A stretch of DNA of 64,000 nt, taken from contig CALJEQ010000008.1 in the NCBI GenBank assembly GCA_938074565.1, positions 248,001 through 312,000 of the forward strand. The letters are read 5' to 3'. Numbering within the stretch: position 1 is the stretch's first letter; each line of letters begins with the position of its first letter. Below are positions 1 to 7,980 of this stretch, piece by piece. A program made the position numbers and the translations under genes. Below the pieces are notes generated by a model, which had not been told where the DNA came from, did no database searches, and saw only the letters and a list, made by a program, of their open reading frames with translations. The DNA comes from an uncultured Alkaliphilus sp. (lineage in GTDB: Bacteria; Bacillota; Clostridia; Peptostreptococcales; Natronincolaceae).

Positions 1-599
1 CTATGAATGGTGATAAAAAAAATAACGGTTACAGTAGCTATTATTATTATAGATGTTATAACTGTGGTAATCTTATGAGAAAAGAAAATCTTGAAGAATT
101 TGCATTAAAAACTTTATATGATACATATTTTACTGATTATGCTATAGCTAATTTGGTAATTATGCTAAATTTTCATCTAAGGCAATCTTTTGATTCTAAA
201 GATGAAGAAATAAAAGCTATAAAGAAAGACTTAAATCGTGTTGAGGTTGAAATAAACAATGTTATAAACGCTATTACAGTTGTAGGTATATCGCAAGCCT
301 TAGGGGATAAATTAAAAGACCTAGAGCAGTGTAGAAATGATTTAAGGCATGATCTTTTAACTTTACAGAACCATGTAGACTTGCATCTATTTTCCGAAGA
401 TGAAATAAAAAGAAATTTAATTATTTATAAAAAGCATATAGAAGATAGAAATATTGAAGAATGCAAAAAATTTATTAATAATTTTATTGATGCTATTATA
501 GTATATAAAGATAATACTGATATAAAGTTTACTCTGGATTATATTACTACTGCATTAGGTCGTGGGGTTACTGTCGGTGTCGGTTCCGCGGCACCATAA
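1..599 (+). CDS. Large serine recombinase, C-terminal part (5' end outside window)
   Basis: This is the tail of a site-specific large serine recombinase/integrase. The frame is open to the left edge, and the ATG of the ORF track is probably internal. The first residues (MNGDKK..YYRCYNCG) look like the second half of the recombinase zinc beta ribbon: one CxxC is visible and its partner would lie upstream. A long charged helical region follows (about residues 55-150), as in the coiled-coil domain of these enzymes. The resolvase catalytic domain is not in the window. The last 13 residues (GRGVTVGVGSAAP) are encoded by unusually GC-rich DNA and do not look like the rest of the protein. I infer the edge of an integrated element. 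The family call is good; the att interpretation is speculative. Confidence 0.8.
   Translation, partial: MNGDKKNNGYSSYYYYRCYNCGNLMRKENLEEFALKTLYDTYFTDYAIANLVIMLNFHLRQSFDSKDEEIKAIKKDLNRVEVEINNVINAITVVGISQALGDKLKDLEQCRNDLRHDLLTLQNHVDLHLFSEDEIKRNLIIYKKHIEDRNIEECKKFINNFIDAIIVYKDNTDIKFTLDYITTALGRGVTVGVGSAAP
582..595. other. GC-rich near-palindrome at recombinase 3' end (candidate att half-site)
   Basis: GGTTCCGCGGCACC is a 14-bp palindrome with one mismatched pair, inside very AT-rich DNA and within the last codons of the serine recombinase. Serine integrases recombine at imperfect palindromes, often next to their own gene. The assignment is inference; no second copy was found in the window. Confidence 0.3.
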
Positions 600-676
600 A
601 TGAGAAGTCTTTTGAATTGCTTTAAATAGCGGTTTGAGGGGCTTTTTTTATTATGTTTATATTTATAACAAATAAA

Positions 677-703
677 AACAGATCCTTATAAAAAAGATCT
701 GTT
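677..703 (-). terminator. Intrinsic terminator of the P-loop gene
   Basis: AACAGATC..GATCTGTT stem. Read on the minus strand it is followed by a T-rich tract, just after the stop of the minus-strand P-loop gene. It could also stop read-through from the recombinase. Confidence 0.6.
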
Positions 704-737
704 GGTTTTAGTGAATTTGAAGAGTAAAACATTAAAT

Positions 738-1298
738 TTATAATGAGAAAGCATCCTTAACCATTTGAGCTACTTCTACAGGAGAAATATTGGTATTATT
801 TATTCGCAAGTAATTTTTCCGCTGAATCTCTCCCTCATATGAATTCAAACGATATTTTTCTTCTAGTCTTCTGAAAATATTCTCTGACTGTTGTATATCT
901 CTTTTTGTAGGTTTGTTCTCCAATCTGTTTGGAGTTTTGTTTCTTTCAATCCGTAAATTAAAATCTGCTTCAAGCTCTACAAAATAAATTTCTCCTCCCC
1001 GTTCCTCAAACATCTTGCATACATTATTTATATAGTCCCAATCTGATTGTTCATCCAAAGCCCACATATAAGTAAATATCATTCCATATAAATCACTTTT
1101 TGAAACTTCTTTAAATATCTCTTGTCTAAATAAGTTAACTAATCTACTTCCTTGATGTGTGCCATAGTCAAAAAAATTAGCTACTAAATCAATGGTCATA
1201 TGATTATGAAAAAGCTTAAGTCCTGTGATTTTTGATAATTCTTGTCCTACTGTCATTTTACCAACAGCATGGGGTCCAAATATTACAACAAATTTCAT
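738..1298 (-). CDS. P-loop nucleotide kinase-like protein (AAA_18/shikimate kinase-like)
   Basis: A cytosolic protein of 186 residues. It starts with a beta-strand and P-loop, MKFVVIFGPHAVGKMT, where the residue after the Lys is Met rather than the Ser/Thr of a classical Walker A, although Thr follows directly. A conserved-looking FHNHMTIDLV segment follows, as in small kinase-like ATPases annotated as AAA or shikimate kinase-like. The C-terminal half is helical and charged (RLENKPTKRD), which could be the lid. Substrate is unknown. It stands alone between the recombinase and the aldolase, with its own terminator downstream. An RBS-like GAGGTG lies upstream of the ATG. Confidence 0.65.
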   Translation of the reverse strand: MKFVVIFGPHAVGKMTVGQELSKITGLKLFHNHMTIDLVANFFDYGTHQGSRLVNLFRQEIFKEVSKSDLYGMIFTYMWALDEQSDWDYINNVCKMFEERGGEIYFVELEADFNLRIERNKTPNRLENKPTKRDIQQSENIFRRLEEKYRLNSYEGEIQRKNYLRINNTNISPVEVAQMVKDAFSL

Positions 1299-1419
1299 AT
1301 ATCTTCACCTCTTAAATATATATTATAACGTAACTAAACAAATCTACCATCAAAACTTTACAAACTTATAGTTAAACGAATCTGCCCCCACCCCTAATTT
1401 TAACATTGAACAATAAATA

Positions 1420-1478
1420 AAACCTCCTAAAGTGTATTTATCACAGTCTTTTTTTACTGTGTCTACCTTAGGAGGTTT
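1420..1478. repeat. Nested inverted repeat downstream of fba
   Basis: AAACCTCCTAA and TTAGGAGGTTT form a perfect 11-bp outer stem, and CACAGT/ACTGTG form a perfect 6-bp inner stem with a T-rich loop. It sits about 90 bp past the fba stop. It may be a compound terminator or a small hairpin element. As RNA the right arm carries a Shine-Dalgarno-like AGGAGG that is sequestered in the stem. Confidence 0.55.
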
Positions 1479-1565
1479 GCTTGAAAAAGTGGCTTCTTTA
1501 ACTATTTTAATTAAGAATCAATGTTATAGAAGCAACCTATTAAATATTCTAATAAATAAAAATGT

Positions 1566-2429
1566 TTATGCTCTATTAATTGAACCAAAAAGTTCCATTT
1601 TTTCTTTAACAATTGCTTTAATTGCTTTATAACCTGGGTCTAATAATTTTCTTGGGTCAAAACCTTTACCTTCTAAATCTTTACCAGATTCTATGTACTT
1701 TCTTGTAGCTTCAGCAAATACTAACTGACACTCAGTATTTACATTGATTTTTGAAACTCCTAATGAAATAGCTTCAGTAATCATATTTTCTGGAATTCCT
1801 GTTCCACCATGTAAAACTAATGGTTTTTCATTGGTAGCATTTTTAATTTCAGTTAAAGCATTGAAGTCTAAACCACTCCAATTTTCAGGATATTTACCAT
1901 GAATATTTCCAATTCCAGCAGCTAACATATCAATGCCTAAGTCTGCTATAGCTTTACATTCTGTAGGTGAAGCAATTTCACCTGTACCAATAACACCATC
2001 TTCTTCTCCACCAATAGATCCAACTTCTGCTTCTAATGAAACACCTTTTTCGTTTGTAATCTTAACTAATTCTGATGTAAGTTTAATATTTTCTTCTATG
2101 CTATAGTGGGATCCATCAAACATAATTGAAGAAAATCCTGCTTCTAATGCCTTTAAACATCCATCATAACTACCATGATCTAGATGTACTACTACTGGTA
2201 CAGTTATTTTTAAGTCTTCAATAAGACCATTAACCATTCCAACTATAGTTTTATATCCTCCCATGTATTTTGCTGCACCTTCTGATACTCCTAAAATAAC
2301 AGGCGAATTAGTTTCTTGTGCTGTTGTCATAATTGCTTTAGTCCATTCTAAATTGTTGATATTAAATTGACCTACCGCATATTTTTCGTTAAAAGCTTTT
2401 ATTAAAATTTCTTTTGCTGATACTAACAT
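1566..2429 (-). CDS. fba: Class II fructose-1,6-bisphosphate aldolase
   Basis: Zinc-dependent aldolase of glycolysis/gluconeogenesis: interconverts fructose-1,6-bisphosphate with dihydroxyacetone phosphate and glyceraldehyde-3-phosphate. The 287 residues match the short class II form. Visible landmarks are VVHLDHG (catalytic Asp84, zinc His85), the SSIMFDGSH segment, the zinc-binding GNIHGKYP and LHGGTGIPE, and the phosphate-binding KINVNT near the C-terminus. The start is supported by AAGGGAGG upstream of the ATG. It is monocistronic, with a consensus promoter about 180 bp upstream and hence a long leader that contains a 21-bp palindrome. A closely related tagatose-bisphosphate aldolase is the main alternative. 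Confidence 0.93.
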   Translation of the reverse strand: MLVSAKEILIKAFNEKYAVGQFNINNLEWTKAIMTTAQETNSPVILGVSEGAAKYMGGYKTIVGMVNGLIEDLKITVPVVVHLDHGSYDGCLKALEAGFSSIMFDGSHYSIEENIKLTSELVKITNEKGVSLEAEVGSIGGEEDGVIGTGEIASPTECKAIADLGIDMLAAGIGNIHGKYPENWSGLDFNALTEIKNATNEKPLVLHGGTGIPENMITEAISLGVSKINVNTECQLVFAEATRKYIESGKDLEGKGFDPRKLLDPGYKAIKAIVKEKMELFGSINRA

Positions 2430-2466
2430 AAAAAAAACCTCCCTTTAAAATATATGATAATTTAAA

Positions 2467-2487
2467 TAAAATACATTATGTATTTTA
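2467..2487. promoter_or_regulatory. 21-bp palindrome in the fba leader
   Basis: TAAAATACATTATGTATTTT plus a final A is a perfect palindrome around one central base, between the fba promoter and start codon. It is too tight to fold as an RNA hairpin loop, so a DNA operator is more likely. A related AATACAATGTATT lies upstream of hutH. Confidence 0.4.
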
Positions 2488-2618
2488 AACAATCTTAATA
2501 CTCTATTCAATAGCTTTATAAACCCACTATTAAAAAATATTTCCATGCAAAAAACTAAACTATTTGTAATATTAATATAAATGTAACTTTTTAAATAATT
2601 TTAATATTTTACCGAATT

Positions 2619-2647
2619 ATTTTATCACTTTAAATAAACATTGTCAA
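2619..2647 (-). promoter_or_regulatory. Sigma-A-type promoter of fba
   Basis: On the minus strand, TTGACA, a 17-nt spacer, then TAAAAT: a perfect -35 and near-perfect -10. The predicted start is near 2612, giving a leader of about 180 nt before the fba ATG. Confidence 0.75.
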
Positions 2648-2667
2648 TAATTGTTGAATAGTAAAAC

Positions 2668-2698
2668 AAAAGACCTCTACTACTTTTTGGGGTCTTTT
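2668..2698 (-). terminator. Intrinsic terminator of the cupin gene
   Basis: AAAAGACCTC and GGGGTCTTTT pair (one G-T), with a T-rich tract on the minus strand after the stem. It separates the cupin gene from the fba promoter. Confidence 0.7.
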
Positions 2699-2779
2699 CT
2701 TCTATAAAAGGTGTTCTCTCATACTTTTCTATTAATAGAGCAAACGATTTGAATTAATATAACGTATTTTAATTTTAAA

Positions 2780-3127
2780 TTAAACCATATGATTATGGAA
2801 ATTAGCCAATAAATATAAATCTTCTTCACCACTATTTTTTAGTCCATGTTCTACTGTGGCAGGAGCATAAATACAACTACCCTCCATTACTTCCCTTCTT
2901 TCTCCATTAAACAATAACTCCCCTTTACCTTTAAGTATATAAAAAACCTCCACCTGCTGTTGGTGAACATGGGGTACTATCTCCCCTCCAGGTAAAACCT
3001 TTATTAATAAAGTTTTTACGTTTGGACTTTCTTTTTCAGAAACCAACGCTTTTGTGAAGGTTTTAATATGTTGTTGTGCTGGCGTAAACTCTAACTCTTC
3101 AATGTTCACCAATAAAGTTTTTAACAC
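2780..3127 (-). CDS. Small single-domain cupin protein
   Basis: A cupin_2 protein of 115 residues whose metal site is visible: PHVHQQQVEVFYIL gives the HxH(x)5E motif 1, and PATVEHG gives the motif 2 histidine. Such proteins bind a divalent metal and act as small isomerases, dioxygenases or sensors; the reaction cannot be told from sequence. It starts with GTG, supported by AAGGGGGA eight bases upstream. It is flanked by a terminator and an unknown gene, so there is no operon clue. Confidence 0.8.
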   Translation of the reverse strand: MLKTLLVNIEELEFTPAQQHIKTFTKALVSEKESPNVKTLLIKVLPGGEIVPHVHQQQVEVFYILKGKGELLFNGERREVMEGSCIYAPATVEHGLKNSGEEDLYLLANFHNHMV

Positions 3128-3230
3128 TAATAATCCCCCTTATTTTCCATATTGTAATTAATCATTATTAATAATCATTCTATTTCAATAGTCTTTTTCC
3201 TTCAATTCTACTGGTTATTTTTTTATCAGA

Positions 3231-3722
3231 TTATACTAATACTATTTTTTGAGGAATGATAGTTAATAAACTAACATAATATCGTCTAACAATAGTCTCT
3301 AGTTCTTGTTCTAAGTCAAATTGTTTAATTAAATCAATATCATACTCAGTGTAGGTTTCTATAATTTTTAAAAGAGTATCTTTAAACATAACCATATTCT
3401 CACTATTTTCAATTGAACTCAATTCAGGAAAGTGAATATTTAAATCACTGTTCTTTATAAACACCATCACCATAAAAGTAATCATAGGAATATGAAAGTA
3501 ATTAACCACCAGTCTATTAACTTTATATTTCTTTACTAAACCTAAAAATAGGTCATCAAACTCCAATAATATTTCATCAAACTCATTGTTTAAATTTTTA
3601 TTTAAAAATTGATACAAGTTAATAAAAAACTCTCTTTGTTTCATTACTTTATCTGTTTCATTTTCTAATTGCTTTAACATTTTAAGATCCTTATATTCAT
3701 TTATATCAATTATTTCAGCCAT
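3231..3722 (-). CDS. Hypothetical protein, 163 aa
   Basis: I do not recognise this family. The protein starts MAEIIDINEYKDLKML, an opening common in small cytosolic Firmicute proteins. It is acidic and helical in its first half and has a hydrophobic stretch (IPMITFMVMVFI, about residues 78-90) that could be a buried helix or a membrane segment. It has no cysteines. An excellent RBS (AAGGAGGT) precedes the ATG, so it is very likely real. It is separated from the divergent CDF gene by about 120 bp holding an inverted repeat. Confidence 0.7.
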   Translation of the reverse strand: MAEIIDINEYKDLKMLKQLENETDKVMKQREFFINLYQFLNKNLNNEFDEILLEFDDLFLGLVKKYKVNRLVVNYFHIPMITFMVMVFIKNSDLNIHFPELSSIENSENMVMFKDTLLKIIETYTEYDIDLIKQFDLEQELETIVRRYYVSLLTIIPQKIVLV

Positions 3723-3750
3723 GTCTATACCTCCTTATGATATTTTTAAT

Positions 3751-3770
3751 ATTTGCATATCTTCGCAAAT
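3751..3770. promoter_or_regulatory. Inverted repeat between divergent genes (candidate operator)
   Basis: ATTTGC and GCAAAT flank an 8-bp spacer in the gap upstream of the CDF transporter. The position suits an operator for the transporter or the divergent unknown gene; there is no direct evidence. Confidence 0.35.
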
Positions 3771-3844
3771 GTATTCAGATAATATAAACAGTATGCTAAA
3801 ATGTTAGTATGTTAAATAATGGTGAATATAAAGGATGGTGTCTT

Positions 3845-4759
3845 ATGGAAGATGAAAAAAGATATAGAGAAGTAAAAAAAGTTTCAATTGTCAGTATTGT
3901 AGGAAATATTTTAATGACAATAGTAAAAGCGATTATTGGGCTTTCAGCTGGCAGTACCGCCCTTTTGGCGGATGCATTTCATTCTGCCTCAGATTTATTT
4001 GGCACAATTGTATTATTACAGGGTTTAAAGATAGCTCATTTACCCCCTGATGAATCCCATCCTTATGGACACTATAAAGCTGAATCGGTGACTTCAAAGA
4101 TTTTAGCCCTAATACTAATAGCCACCGCCATTGGGATAGGTAATGAAGCCTATAAACTGCTTCGTACTGGTGATATAACTCCACCTGGAATAACTGCCAT
4201 CTATATAGCCATATTATCCATTGTGGTTAAAGAAGGTATGTACCAATATACAATTCGTATTGGTAAAAAGATAAAAAGTAGCGCTGTTATTGCCGATGCT
4301 TGGCATCATCGCTCCGATGCTTTTTCTTCTGTTGCCACCTTAGTTGGTATTACTGGTGCAATTTTAGGCTATCCTTTTATGGATCCTTTAGCAGGTATTA
4401 TAGTGTCTTTTCTTATCCTAAAAACAGGTTTTTCTATCTATGTTGAAGCAATTAAAGGTTTAATGGATACTGCCCCAGCAAAAGAAGTAATAGATGCTAT
4501 AAAAAGCTCTGCCTCCACTGCTGAAGGGGTTAAATTGGTACAAGATGTTAAGGTTCGTCAGTATGGTTCTAAATACTTGGTGGATATGAAAATCTGTGTT
4601 GACCCTAAAATTACAGTGGAGGAAGGTCATGGAGCTGCTGCAAGGGCAAAAGAAAACGTGATAAAAGAAAATGAAGATGTATTAGATGTGTTGATTCATG
4701 TTAACCCCTGCTTTAAAACAAAAAAGCACTGTGAAACATGCCACAAGCAGAATGAATAA
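3845..4759 (+). CDS. Cation diffusion facilitator (CDF) metal efflux transporter
   Basis: A proton-coupled exporter of Zn, Mn, Fe or similar divalent cations in the cytoplasmic membrane. The 304 residues have the CDF layout: six hydrophobic helices, metal-site motifs ADAFHSASD in TM2 and ADAWHHRSDAFSS in TM5, and a cytosolic ferredoxin-like C-terminal domain (KLVQDVKVRQYGSKYLVDMK). The His-Asp/His-Asp pattern is typical of Zn/Mn-type CDFs. I prefer the ATG at 3845 (GGATG-type RBS upstream) over the track start at 3809. The tail ends with CFKTKKHCETCHKQNE, a Cys/His cluster that could bind metal. The LysR gene follows after 67 bp and may be co-transcribed. Confidence 0.88.
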   Translation: MEDEKRYREVKKVSIVSIVGNILMTIVKAIIGLSAGSTALLADAFHSASDLFGTIVLLQGLKIAHLPPDESHPYGHYKAESVTSKILALILIATAIGIGNEAYKLLRTGDITPPGITAIYIAILSIVVKEGMYQYTIRIGKKIKSSAVIADAWHHRSDAFSSVATLVGITGAILGYPFMDPLAGIIVSFLILKTGFSIYVEAIKGLMDTAPAKEVIDAIKSSASTAEGVKLVQDVKVRQYGSKYLVDMKICVDPKITVEEGHGAAARAKENVIKENEDVLDVLIHVNPCFKTKKHCETCHKQNE

Positions 4760-4826
4760 TTAGACTTGTTGCATTTTTCTTCCATCAATGTTACTATTTC
4801 TATATCAAGTGCAGGAGGAAAAATTC

Positions 4827-5738
4827 ATGGACTTTAGACAATTAGAAACATTTGTTGCTGTTGCCAAATATAAAAGTTTTTCAAAAGCTGCTGATCACCT
4901 GTTTTTAACTCAACCCACCATCAGTAGCCATATAGCCAATTTAGAAAAAGAAATAAATACAATATTAATTAATCGTACAAATCGAAAGATTTCCTTAACA
5001 AAAGCAGGTGAAATACTTTTTGATTATGCTATGAATATTGTTAATTTAAAAGAAGGCGCTGTATATAAATTAAATGAATATAAAGGAAAGATAGTAGGTA
5101 ATATTGAGATTGCCTCCAGTACCATTCCTGAGCAATATATTGTACCTGAAATCATTTGCGAGTTTAACAAAAATTATCCTGATGTCACCTTTAGTATGCT
5201 TCATTATGACTCTCAACAAGTGGTGGAAGGTATTATTCAAGGAGAAATAGATTTTGGTATAGTAGGGGCAGAAATCCCCCATAATCAGCTAAAATATATT
5301 GAGTTGCTATATGATGAATTGTTTTACGTTACTGCCTGTCAACCCCCCTATGACAAGCTGGAAGAAGAAGTGGAACTACAAAGTATCCTCAATGAAAATT
5401 TAATTCTTCGTGAAAAGGGATCTGGTACAAGAAGTTTATTGGAAAAAAAACTAGGTACTGTTGGCATTAGTGTGGCTCAATTAAAGGTGGTGGCTTTCAT
5501 AGAAAATACAGAAGCCATTAAACAATGTATACGAAGGGGATTAGGTGTCTCTTTTTTATCTAATCGAGCTATAGAAGATGAGATAAAACTGGGGGTATTA
5601 AAACAACATAAAGTAAAGGGCTTAGATTTAAAACGCAAGTTTTATTTTGTCTATAATAAATACCGTAATCCATCACCATTGGAAACAGCTTTTCAAAAGT
5701 TTGTTTACGAATATTTTTCAATAACTGATAAAAAATAG
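4827..5738 (+). CDS. LysR-family transcriptional regulator
   Basis: A 303-residue LTTR. It has an N-terminal winged HTH (MDFRQLETFVAVAKYKSFSK, then SKAADHLFLTQPTISSHIANL, about residues 1-60) and a periplasmic-binding-like effector domain (IEIASSTIPEQYIVPEI, EIDFGIVG). GSGTRSLLEKKL resembles CysB/CysL-type oxyanion-responsive regulators, and from memory the start resembles regulators annotated as selenium-metabolism-associated; this is weak. The true start is the ATG at 4827 after a perfect AGGAGG; the track start 13 codons upstream has no RBS. Effector and targets are unknown; the adjacent CDF exporter is one candidate. Confidence 0.88.
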   Translation: MDFRQLETFVAVAKYKSFSKAADHLFLTQPTISSHIANLEKEINTILINRTNRKISLTKAGEILFDYAMNIVNLKEGAVYKLNEYKGKIVGNIEIASSTIPEQYIVPEIICEFNKNYPDVTFSMLHYDSQQVVEGIIQGEIDFGIVGAEIPHNQLKYIELLYDELFYVTACQPPYDKLEEEVELQSILNENLILREKGSGTRSLLEKKLGTVGISVAQLKVVAFIENTEAIKQCIRRGLGVSFLSNRAIEDEIKLGVLKQHKVKGLDLKRKFYFVYNKYRNPSPLETAFQKFVYEYFSITDKK

Positions 5739-5770
5739 AAGTTTCCCAAATATAGGAAACTTCTATTTTT
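5731..5770. terminator. Bidirectional terminator between LysR gene and aminopeptidase gene
   Basis: AAAAATAGAAGTTTCC pairs perfectly with GGAAACTTCTATTTTT (16 bp). The LysR stop codon lies within the left arm. It serves both convergent genes. Confidence 0.9.
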
Positions 5771-5772
5771 AT

Positions 5773-7191
5773 TTATAAATAAAATGCTTTATAGGCTTTG
5801 TAGGTCATATATAAATCAACTTTACTAATTAACTCTAAGGGAGCGTGCATACTTAACATTGGCGTACCACAGTCCACCACTTCTGCACCATAGTTGGCTA
5901 AAATGTATGCGATGGTTCCACCTCCACCTTGATCAACCTTACCTAACTCGCCTATTTGCCATACAACTTCATTTTCATTAAAAATATTTCTTACTTCAGC
6001 TAAAAACTCTGCATTAGCATCATTAGAACCTGCCTTACCCCTAACACCAGTATACTTTGTAATGGTTACTCCTTTTCCAATGAAAGAAGCATTTCTTTTA
6101 TCCAATACGTCTGGATAATTAGGGTCAAATCCTGCTGTTACATCTCCTGAAAGAACTTTTGTATTTTTAAAAGCCCTATGCAGAGATATGTAACTATTAC
6201 TACCTTGTAATGACAGTAATTCTGCCACACAATGTTGGAAAAACATAGACTCCATACCTGTGTTCCCCATACTCCCTACTTCTTCTTTATCTAGAAATAG
6301 TCCTACTACAGTCTTATTAGGCTCATCAACTTCTAGTACGGCTTCTAGAGCTGCAAAAGAACATACTCTATCATCATGTCCGTGGGCAGCAATCATACTT
6401 CGGTCAATACCAACATCCCGTGCTTTACCAGCAGGAACAATTTCTAATTCTGCCACTGTGAAGTCTTCTTCTGTTACACCATATTTCTGTGAAAGAAGGT
6501 TTAATACATTTAACTTTACCCTTTCACTAACTTCTTGGTCTTCATATGGTATATTCCCGATCAAGATATTGAGACCTTCACCTGTAATACCTTCCCCCAT
6601 TTTTTTCGCCATTTGGTCACTGGCAAGATGAGGTAAAAGGTCGGTTATGTAAAACACAGGATCACTTTCATCTTCTCCAATTACTACATTTACCTTATCA
6701 CCGTTTGCTTTTATCATTACCCCATGAATTGCTAAAGGAATTGCCACCCACTGATACTTCTTAATGCCACCATAATAATGGGTCTTCAACAAGGCTAAGC
6801 CACCATCTTCATATACTGGACAAGCTTTTAAGTCTAATCTAGGCGCATCTAGATGGGCTCCTACAATCTTCATACCCTCTTCTAGTTTTTCCTTTCCCAT
6901 AACAAAAAGTGCCACAGCCTTGCCTTTGTTTTCTGCATAGATTTTTTCACCCGCAGTAAGTTTACCTTTTTTCAATGCTTCTTCAAAGGAAATATAGCCC
7001 TTGGCTTTTGCTTTTGCAATAATTTCGGTTACACACTCTCTTTCAGTTTTTCCATTGTCCATAAAATTTTTGTAAGCTTCACCAAAAGAGAAAACCGTCT
7101 CCATTTCTCCCTCTTTTAACTGATCCCATGCACTCTTAAATTCCTTAGTTAATCTTTTCTGTAAGTCTTTTCCACTATTTGTATTACTCAT
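5773..7191 (-). CDS. M18-family metalloaminopeptidase
   Basis: A cytosolic aminopeptidase of 472 residues, removing N-terminal residues from peptides with a two-metal centre. Family landmarks are GAHLDAPRLDLK (metal-binding His/Asp), the HGHDDR segment, DKEEVGSMGNTGM (catalytic Glu-Glu), and the C-terminal SMHAPLELISKVDLYM metal ligand. Length and spacing match the bacterial M18 (aminopeptidase I/aspartyl aminopeptidase) group. The start is supported by AAGGAGGT upstream. It is monocistronic and shares its terminator with the convergent LysR gene. Confidence 0.9.
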   Translation of the reverse strand: MSNTNSGKDLQKRLTKEFKSAWDQLKEGEMETVFSFGEAYKNFMDNGKTERECVTEIIAKAKAKGYISFEEALKKGKLTAGEKIYAENKGKAVALFVMGKEKLEEGMKIVGAHLDAPRLDLKACPVYEDGGLALLKTHYYGGIKKYQWVAIPLAIHGVMIKANGDKVNVVIGEDESDPVFYITDLLPHLASDQMAKKMGEGITGEGLNILIGNIPYEDQEVSERVKLNVLNLLSQKYGVTEEDFTVAELEIVPAGKARDVGIDRSMIAAHGHDDRVCSFAALEAVLEVDEPNKTVVGLFLDKEEVGSMGNTGMESMFFQHCVAELLSLQGSNSYISLHRAFKNTKVLSGDVTAGFDPNYPDVLDKRNASFIGKGVTITKYTGVRGKAGSNDANAEFLAEVRNIFNENEVVWQIGELGKVDQGGGGTIAYILANYGAEVVDCGTPMLSMHAPLELISKVDLYMTYKAYKAFYL

Positions 7192-7313
7192 AAAAATGTT
7201 AAACCTCCTTATCCTGCTGTGTAATTTGTTTTATATGTATTAATTTAATTATATGATATATGATTAGATATTACAATTACTTATTATATTAATTCAGAGG
7301 TTTGAAATATTCA

Positions 7314-7964
7314 TTAAATCTTTTTAATACTATGTTTATAAGCATAAATAGCTGCTTGAGTACGGTCATTAACGTCTATTTTTTTGAAGATATTAGAAAC
7401 ATGATTTTTCACTGTTTTTTCACTAATAAATAGACTTCCTGCTATTTCCTTATTATTAAGACCTTCTGCAATTAATGTTAAAACTTCATATTCTCTTCTA
7501 GTTAATTTGTTCTCTTTAGACTCTTTATCCTCAGGGTTTTTACGGTTAAATTCCCTTACTAAACCTGTAGTTAAACTAGGATGAATATAGGTAGAACCCT
7601 TGTACACATCCCTTACTGCTTGAATTAAGCTTTCACTTTCTGAATCCTTTAGCACATATCCATTTGCTCCTAAATTAATAGTCTCCAGCAAATATTCTTG
7701 GTCTTCATGGAAGGTCAGCATAATTACTTTAGTTGTCTTATCCATGTCTTTAAGACGTCTTAGCGTTTGTATTCCATTTAACTTTGGCATATTAATGTCT
7801 AATAATATAACATCAGGTTTTAATTGTTGAACTTTTGTTAAGGCTTCTTCACCATCTCCTGCTTGTCCTATTATCTCAATATCATGTTCTAGTTCTAGTA
7901 TTTGCTTTAGCCCCTGTCTTACTAAAGAATGGTCATCTACAAGTAATATTTGTATCTTTTTCAT
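7314..7964 (-). CDS. degU: NarL/LuxR-type response regulator, DegU-like
   Basis: 216 residues. The receiver domain has the acidic pair VDDH near the start, phospho-acceptor Asp56 in LLDINMP, Thr in MLTFHED and Lys in YVLKDS. The C-terminal LuxR HTH ([15 protein letters not shown], then [20 protein letters not shown]) binds DNA. Position 56 for the Asp and the gene order degS-degU match the B. subtilis pair that controls exoenzymes, motility and competence. It lies 16 bp after degS. No terminator was seen after it. Confidence 0.88.
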   Translation of the reverse strand: MKKIQILLVDDHSLVRQGLKQILELEHDIEIIGQAGDGEEALTKVQQLKPDVILLDINMPKLNGIQTLRRLKDMDKTTKVIMLTFHEDQEYLLETINLGANGYVLKDSESESLIQAVRDVYKGSTYIHPSLTTGLVREFNRKNPEDKESKENKLTRREYEVLTLIAEGLNNKEIAGSLFISEKTVKNHVSNIFKKIDVNDRTQAAIYAYKHSIKKI

Positions 7965-7980
7965 TTATTACCCTCCTATT

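Noticed and set aside
1432-1632. 66-aa plus-strand ORF
   Set aside because: It runs through the inverted repeat and the 3' end of fba, has no RBS and no family-like composition.
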